This document shows positions 6,343 to 9,055 of a stretch of DNA of 9,055 nucleotides, in pieces; positions within the stretch are counted from its first letter, which is position 1; the number at the start of each line of letters is the position of its first letter. The stretch is from Haloarculaceae archaeon. GTDB taxonomy: Archaea; Halobacteriota; Halobacteria; Halobacteriales; Haloarculaceae. Under the pieces are notes generated by a model. That model was not told the origin of the DNA. It did not search any database and was given only the letters and a program-made list of their open reading frames with translations. Location: positions 1 through 9,055 of the forward strand of contig JAHENN010000028.1 of the NCBI GenBank assembly GCA_018609665.1, in the 5' to 3' direction. The translations under genes were made by a program, and so were the position numbers.

Positions 6343-7503
6343 ATGTACGGCCAGGTGTCCGGTGACCCCGGGGCGGTCGGCGACCGGCTGGTCGGGGCGG
6401 TGGTCCAGCAGCCGGCACTGCTGGTCGCGGTCGCCGTCGCGGCCGTCGTGGCGCTCGTGGCCGGGGTGTACCTCCTGCGGCGGTTCACCGCGCCGGCGAG
6501 CGAGCGGTTCGTCGCCGCCCTCGAGGACCTCGACGAGACGGCCGTCCTGATGCATCCGAACCCGGACCCCGACGCGATGGCCTCGGCGATGGCCGTCGCG
6601 ACGCTCGCCGAGTCGGTCGACACCGACGCGACGATACAGTACCCCGGACAGATCCGCCGCTCGGAGAACCGCGCCTTCGAGGCGGTGCTGGAGTGCGAGT
6701 TCGACCGCATCGTGACCGACATCGACCTCGCGGCCGACGAGGTCGTCCTCGTCGACCACAACGAACCCCGCGGGTTCACCGGCGCCGACGGCATCGAGCC
6801 GTACGCGGTCGTCGACCACCACCCCGGCGACGGCGAGGGACGCGCCTTCACCGACGTCCGTCCGGACCACGGCTCCTGTTCGAGCATCCTCGCGGAGTAC
6901 CTCGCCGACGGCGGGTACGGGAAAGGCGGCGACCGGCCGCTTCCGTCGCGGCTCGCGACCGGCCTGCTGTACGGCATCCAGTCGGACACGAAATCGTTCA
7001 CGCGCGGCTGTACGTCCGCGGAGTTCGACGCCGCGTCGTATCTCTTTCCGGCCGCCGACGCCGACCGGCTGAACCGCATCGCCAACCCGGAGATCGACGA
7101 CGAGACGCTCGAGGTGAAATCCCGGGCGATACGGCGCCGACGGGTCGACGGGCCGTTCCTCGTCAGCCACGTCGGCAGCATCGACACCAGAGACGCCCTC
7201 TCGTCGGCCGCGGACGAACTCGTCCGGCTCGAGGGGATCACCGCGGCCGTCGTCACCGGCGAGGAAAACGGCGAGCTACACGCTTCCGGCCGGTCGCAGG
7301 ACGATCGGGTCCACATGGGCAAGACCCTCGAGGTCGCCTTCGACGGCCTCGAGGACGCCAGCTTCGGCGGCCACTCCCGGATGGGCGGCGGTCGGGTTCC
7401 GCTTCCGGACGGCGGGCAGACGGGACCGCCCGAGCTGGCCACCGACGGCGGCTCGACCGAACTCCACACACAGCTGTTCGCGGCGATGAACGGCGAGCTG
7501 TAG
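6343..7503 (+). CDS. Membrane-anchored DHH-DHHA1 family phosphoesterase
   Basis: This is 386 residues. One membrane helix (about 24-46) precedes a cytoplasmic-looking DHH catalytic domain and a C-terminal DHHA1 domain. The metal-binding motifs are all visible: HPNPDPD (71-77, motif I), LVDHN with D138 (motif II), VDHH (D158-H159-H160, the name-giving motif) and GIQSDT with D215 (motif IV). The DHHA1 substrate-binding motif is FGGHSRMGGG (341-350). DHH proteins of this arrangement are Mn2+-dependent phosphodiesterases acting on short oligonucleotides (NrnA type), on cyclic di-AMP (GdpP/DisA-linked types) or on pAp. The N-terminal anchor is reminiscent of GdpP, but PAS and degenerate GGDEF domains are absent. 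I infer a membrane-bound nanoRNase or cyclic di-AMP phosphodiesterase. ATG 6343 is chosen because it sits at leaderless distance from the promoter; there is no ribosome binding site. Confidence 0.87.
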   Translation: MYGQVSGDPGAVGDRLVGAVVQQPALLVAVAVAAVVALVAGVYLLRRFTAPASERFVAALEDLDETAVLMHPNPDPDAMASAMAVATLAESVDTDATIQYPGQIRRSENRAFEAVLECEFDRIVTDIDLAADEVVLVDHNEPRGFTGADGIEPYAVVDHHPGDGEGRAFTDVRPDHGSCSSILAEYLADGGYGKGGDRPLPSRLATGLLYGIQSDTKSFTRGCTSAEFDAASYLFPAADADRLNRIANPEIDDETLEVKSRAIRRRRVDGPFLVSHVGSIDTRDALSSAADELVRLEGITAAVVTGEENGELHASGRSQDDRVHMGKTLEVAFDGLEDASFGGHSRMGGGRVPLPDGGQTGPPELATDGGSTELHTQLFAAMNGEL

Positions 7504-7671
7504 CTGGGGCATCCGATTCCGGCAGCGTTCGTCGAGTACCTGCCCGCGACGACGGTCGTATCGTGGGGGCGCCGGCTCCCGGTCACCGGTCGTCGAAACA
7601 TCACCCTGTCCGTGCGTCTCTTGGGGACCGCGGTAGCCGTCGGCCGCGGCGCCGTCCCGCCCGCCGCGGCG

Positions 7672-7680
7672 TTTTTCTGC
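7672..7680 (+). promoter_or_regulatory. T-rich promoter element of the aldo/keto reductase gene
   Basis: A run of five T (7672-7676) in the middle of G+C-rich DNA lies 26-30 nt before ATG 7702, the position expected of a haloarchaeal TATA element for a leaderless mRNA. There is no Shine-Dalgarno before the ATG. The rest of the 198-nt gap (7504-7701) holds only small inverted repeats (ACGAC/GTCGT at 7549-7559 and CCGGT/ACCGG at 7579-7589), which may be part of a terminator or regulator site, and no plausible ORF on either strand. Confidence 0.55.
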
Positions 7681-7701
7681 GTGACTCCTGTAACGGCAGA
7701 C

Positions 7702-8793
7702 ATGGCAACCGGGTCGGCGACGCGGGCGTACCGGGACCGCTTCCACGAGCGGTTCGCCCGGACGTACTTCCGCCGCTTCGGCGACTGCCTCGTCTCCTCG
7801 GTCGGCGTCGGCACGTACCTCGGCGACGCGACCGACGCCGCCGACGAGCGGTACCACGAGGCGGTCGTCGAGGCGCTGGAGAACGGCGTCAACGTCGTCG
7901 ACACCGCCGTCAACTACCGCCACCAGCGCTCCGAGCGGGTCGTCGGCCGCGCGGTTGAGGCCGCCGACGTCGACCGCGAGGCGGTCATGCTGGCGACGAA
8001 GGGCGGCTTCGTCCCCTTCGACGGCGAGCGGCCGCGGGACGCCGCCGCCTACATCGAGTCCGAGTACGTCGACGCCGGAATCGTCGACGCCGACGACCTG
8101 GTGATGGGTAACTCGGTCGCGCCCGACTTCATCGAGTGGAGCCTCGAGCGGTCGCTGTCGAACCTCGGCGTCGATTCGGTCGACCTCTACTACGTCCACA
8201 ACCCGGAGGCGCAGCTGGCCCGCTTCGACCGCGAGACGGTCTACGACCGCCTGGAGGACACCTTCACGCGCCTCGAAAAGCGGGCGGCGGCCGGCGACGT
8301 CGGCCACTACGGCGTCGCCACCTGGGAGGCGTTCCGCGTGCCCGAGGACCACGACAGGTACCTCTCGCTGCCGGAGGTGGTCTCGCGGGCCCGGGCGGCC
8401 GCCGACCGCGCCGGGACGACCGGCACCCACTTCCGGGCCGTCCAGCTGCCGTTCAACGTCCACATGGCCGACGCCTTCACGCTGCCCGTCCACGAGGCGG
8501 CCGACGGGACCGAGAGCGCGCTGCGGTTCGCCGGCGACGCCGGCCTCGACGTCTTCGCCTCGGCGCCCATTCTCCAGGGCGACCTGGCCGAGCCGGGCGA
8601 GATGCCGGAGGCCGTCGCGGCGGAGCTGGCCGGCGACACGCCCGCCCAGCGGGCCATCAACTTCGCCCGCAGCGCCCCCGGCGTGACCTGTGCGCTCGTC
8701 GGCACCGGCTCGCCGGAGCACGTCGCCGAGAACGTCGGCGCCGGCGAACACCCGCCGCTGGGGGCCGAGGCGTTCGACGCGGTCTTCGAGTAG
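7702..8793 (+). CDS. Aldo/keto reductase family oxidoreductase
   Basis: This is 363 residues, somewhat longer than typical family members (roughly 280-340). The (beta/alpha)8 fold signatures appear in order: VGVGTYLGDATD (34-45), NVVDTAVNYRHQRSE (64-78), MLATKGGF (96-103), LYYVHNPE (162-169), HYGVATWE (202-209), FRAVQLPFNV (244-253) and the cofactor-binding end CALVGTGSPEHVAENV (330-345). The catalytic tetrad is complete: D67, Y72, K100, H166. Extra length lies in the loop after K100 (about 105-145) and near 255-275. The family reduces carbonyl groups using NADPH in the cytoplasm; the substrate cannot be told. The in-frame ATG at 7612 would prepend 30 residues that do not fit the family, whereas ATG 7702 fits both the family start and the T-rich promoter. 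It appears monocistronic. Confidence 0.92.
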   Translation: MATGSATRAYRDRFHERFARTYFRRFGDCLVSSVGVGTYLGDATDAADERYHEAVVEALENGVNVVDTAVNYRHQRSERVVGRAVEAADVDREAVMLATKGGFVPFDGERPRDAAAYIESEYVDAGIVDADDLVMGNSVAPDFIEWSLERSLSNLGVDSVDLYYVHNPEAQLARFDRETVYDRLEDTFTRLEKRAAAGDVGHYGVATWEAFRVPEDHDRYLSLPEVVSRARAAADRAGTTGTHFRAVQLPFNVHMADAFTLPVHEAADGTESALRFAGDAGLDVFASAPILQGDLAEPGEMPEAVAAELAGDTPAQRAINFARSAPGVTCALVGTGSPEHVAENVGAGEHPPLGAEAFDAVFE

Positions 8794-8800
8794 CCGCCGC

Positions 8801-8881
8801 TCAGGACCGGCGCAGGACGACGACGTACGCGCCGCTCTAGGCGAGGTAGAACGCGGCGAAGGTGTAGAGGGCGCCGGCGGT
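8801..8881 (-). pseudogene. Probable decayed 3' end of a minus-strand membrane-protein gene
   Basis: Read on the minus strand, this stretch gives TAGALYTFAAFYLA, an amber codon (TAG at 8837-8839), then SGAYVVVLRRS and a TGA stop (8801-8803). All 25 sense codons end in G or C, the codon signature of this genome, and the protein reads as a C-terminal membrane helix pair with a basic end. If TAG were TGG (one transition), the text would read straight through a Trp. Upstream of 8881 on the minus strand the third-position bias stops abruptly (CGA, AAT, ACG, TCA, GTT) and no start codon is in frame, so the 5' part is missing. I do not recognise the family. Alternatives are chance in G+C-rich DNA, a sequencing error, or a very short protein created through a frameshift from the minus-strand ATG at 8905-8907. 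Confidence 0.4.
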
Positions 8882-8896
8882 TCGATTCGTTGAAAC
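8881..8896 (+). promoter_or_regulatory. Possible promoter of the MFS transporter gene
   Basis: TTCGATTCGTTGAAAC is the only A/T-leaning stretch between the reductase and the GTG at 8919. Its TTGAAA portion is centred about 27 nt before that start. No Shine-Dalgarno precedes the GTG, so leaderless transcription is likely. It contains GTTGAAAC (8889-8896), similar to the GTTGCAAC palindrome ahead of the DHH gene. Confidence 0.35.
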
Positions 8897-8918
8897 GGCG
8901 CGGCCATCTACGGCCGGT

Positions 8919-9055
8919 GTGTCCCGCCGCGAGCTGTTCGGCTCCCTCTGTGCGATGGTGTTTCTGGTCAACCTCGCACGGGTTGTCTTCGCGCCGCTGG
9001 TCCAGCCCGTCGCCGCCGACCTCGGGGTGACGGCGGCGTCGCTGGGAATCGTCAC
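8919..9055 (+). CDS. MFS transporter, N-terminal fragment
   Basis: The frame opens after a TAG at 8865-8867, has only GTG 8919 as a reasonable start, and runs off the right edge, giving about 45 residues. The text SRRELFGSLCAMVFLVNLAR, then VVFAPLVQPVAADLGVTAAS and LGIV, shows a short basic N-terminus, a first membrane helix (about 6-26), and the loop and second-helix onset typical of haloarchaeal major facilitator superfamily permeases. In these, a conserved 'N-L-A-R-x-x-F-x-P-L' stretch in helix 1 precedes a 'D-L-G-x-x-x-A-x-L-G' turn. Such proteins are cytoplasmic-membrane secondary transporters; the substrate cannot be inferred from this fragment. The aldo/keto reductase lies 125 nt upstream in the same direction but with an intervening promoter-like stretch, so co-transcription is uncertain. 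Confidence 0.72.
   Translation, partial: MSRRELFGSLCAMVFLVNLARVVFAPLVQPVAADLGVTAASLGIV

Noticed and set aside
7540..7595. Small inverted repeats (ACGAC/GTCGT at 7549-7559 and CCGGT/ACCGG at 7579-7589) after the DHH gene as a terminator.
   Set aside because: The arms are only 5 bases, such repeats are common by chance at this base composition, and no T tract follows directly. They are mentioned with the promoter entry but not called a terminator.
7612..7701. Upstream in-frame ATG 7612 for the aldo/keto reductase, which could read as a signal peptide.
   Set aside because: It would place the T-rich promoter element inside the coding region, and the 30 added residues do not belong to this cytoplasmic family. 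ATG 7702 has ideal leaderless spacing.
1..9055. CRISPR arrays, insertion sequence ends, attachment sites or phage genes.
   Set aside because: No spaced direct repeats, transposase or integrase motifs, terminal inverted repeats or target duplications were seen. Repeated GTCGACG-like words are the usual codon-driven background of this genome.

Overview
The window is G+C-rich chromosomal DNA (very strong G/C bias at codon third positions). The predicted proteins are acidic and rich in Asp/Glu/Ala. Some genes follow archaeal T-rich promoter elements about 25-30 nt ahead of the start codon with no Shine-Dalgarno (leaderless style), while tightly overlapping downstream genes use GGAGG-type sites. 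The protein families and this mix of initiation signals point to a haloarchaeon (class Halobacteria); I cannot name the genus. All recognisable genes lie on the + strand.

Region 1 (1-4898) is a tightly packed cluster. It contains the C-terminal end of a TadC/GspF-like (type II secretion system F family) membrane platform protein, then four proteins with one N-terminal membrane segment each that I match from memory to DUF7283, DUF7285, DUF7284 and DUF7286. Gene junctions after DUF7283 overlap by 20, 16 and 4 nt. Two of the small proteins carry Arg-Ala or Arg-Gly pilin-like leader junctions. The last is a 971-residue, cysteine-free protein with seven N-glycosylation sequons. Together they look like the accessory or structural parts of an uncharacterised haloarchaeal type IV filament or Tad-like secretion machine. 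This is the most promising under-described system here.

Region 2 (4992-6295) is a two-gene unit: a small DUF5791-like protein and an atypical SDR-type NAD(P)-binding protein, separated by 2 nt. Region 3 (6343-7503) is a membrane-anchored DHH-DHHA1 phosphoesterase behind an unusually A/T-rich leader with a palindrome and a 13-codon upstream ORF. Region 4 (7702-8793) is an aldo/keto reductase with an intact catalytic tetrad and a clear leaderless promoter.

Region 5 (8794-9055) holds what looks like the decayed tail of a minus-strand membrane-protein gene. The N-terminus of an MFS transporter follows and runs off the window. No rRNA, tRNA, CRISPR array, insertion sequence or attachment site was seen. 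No non-coding stretch exceeds 300 bases.
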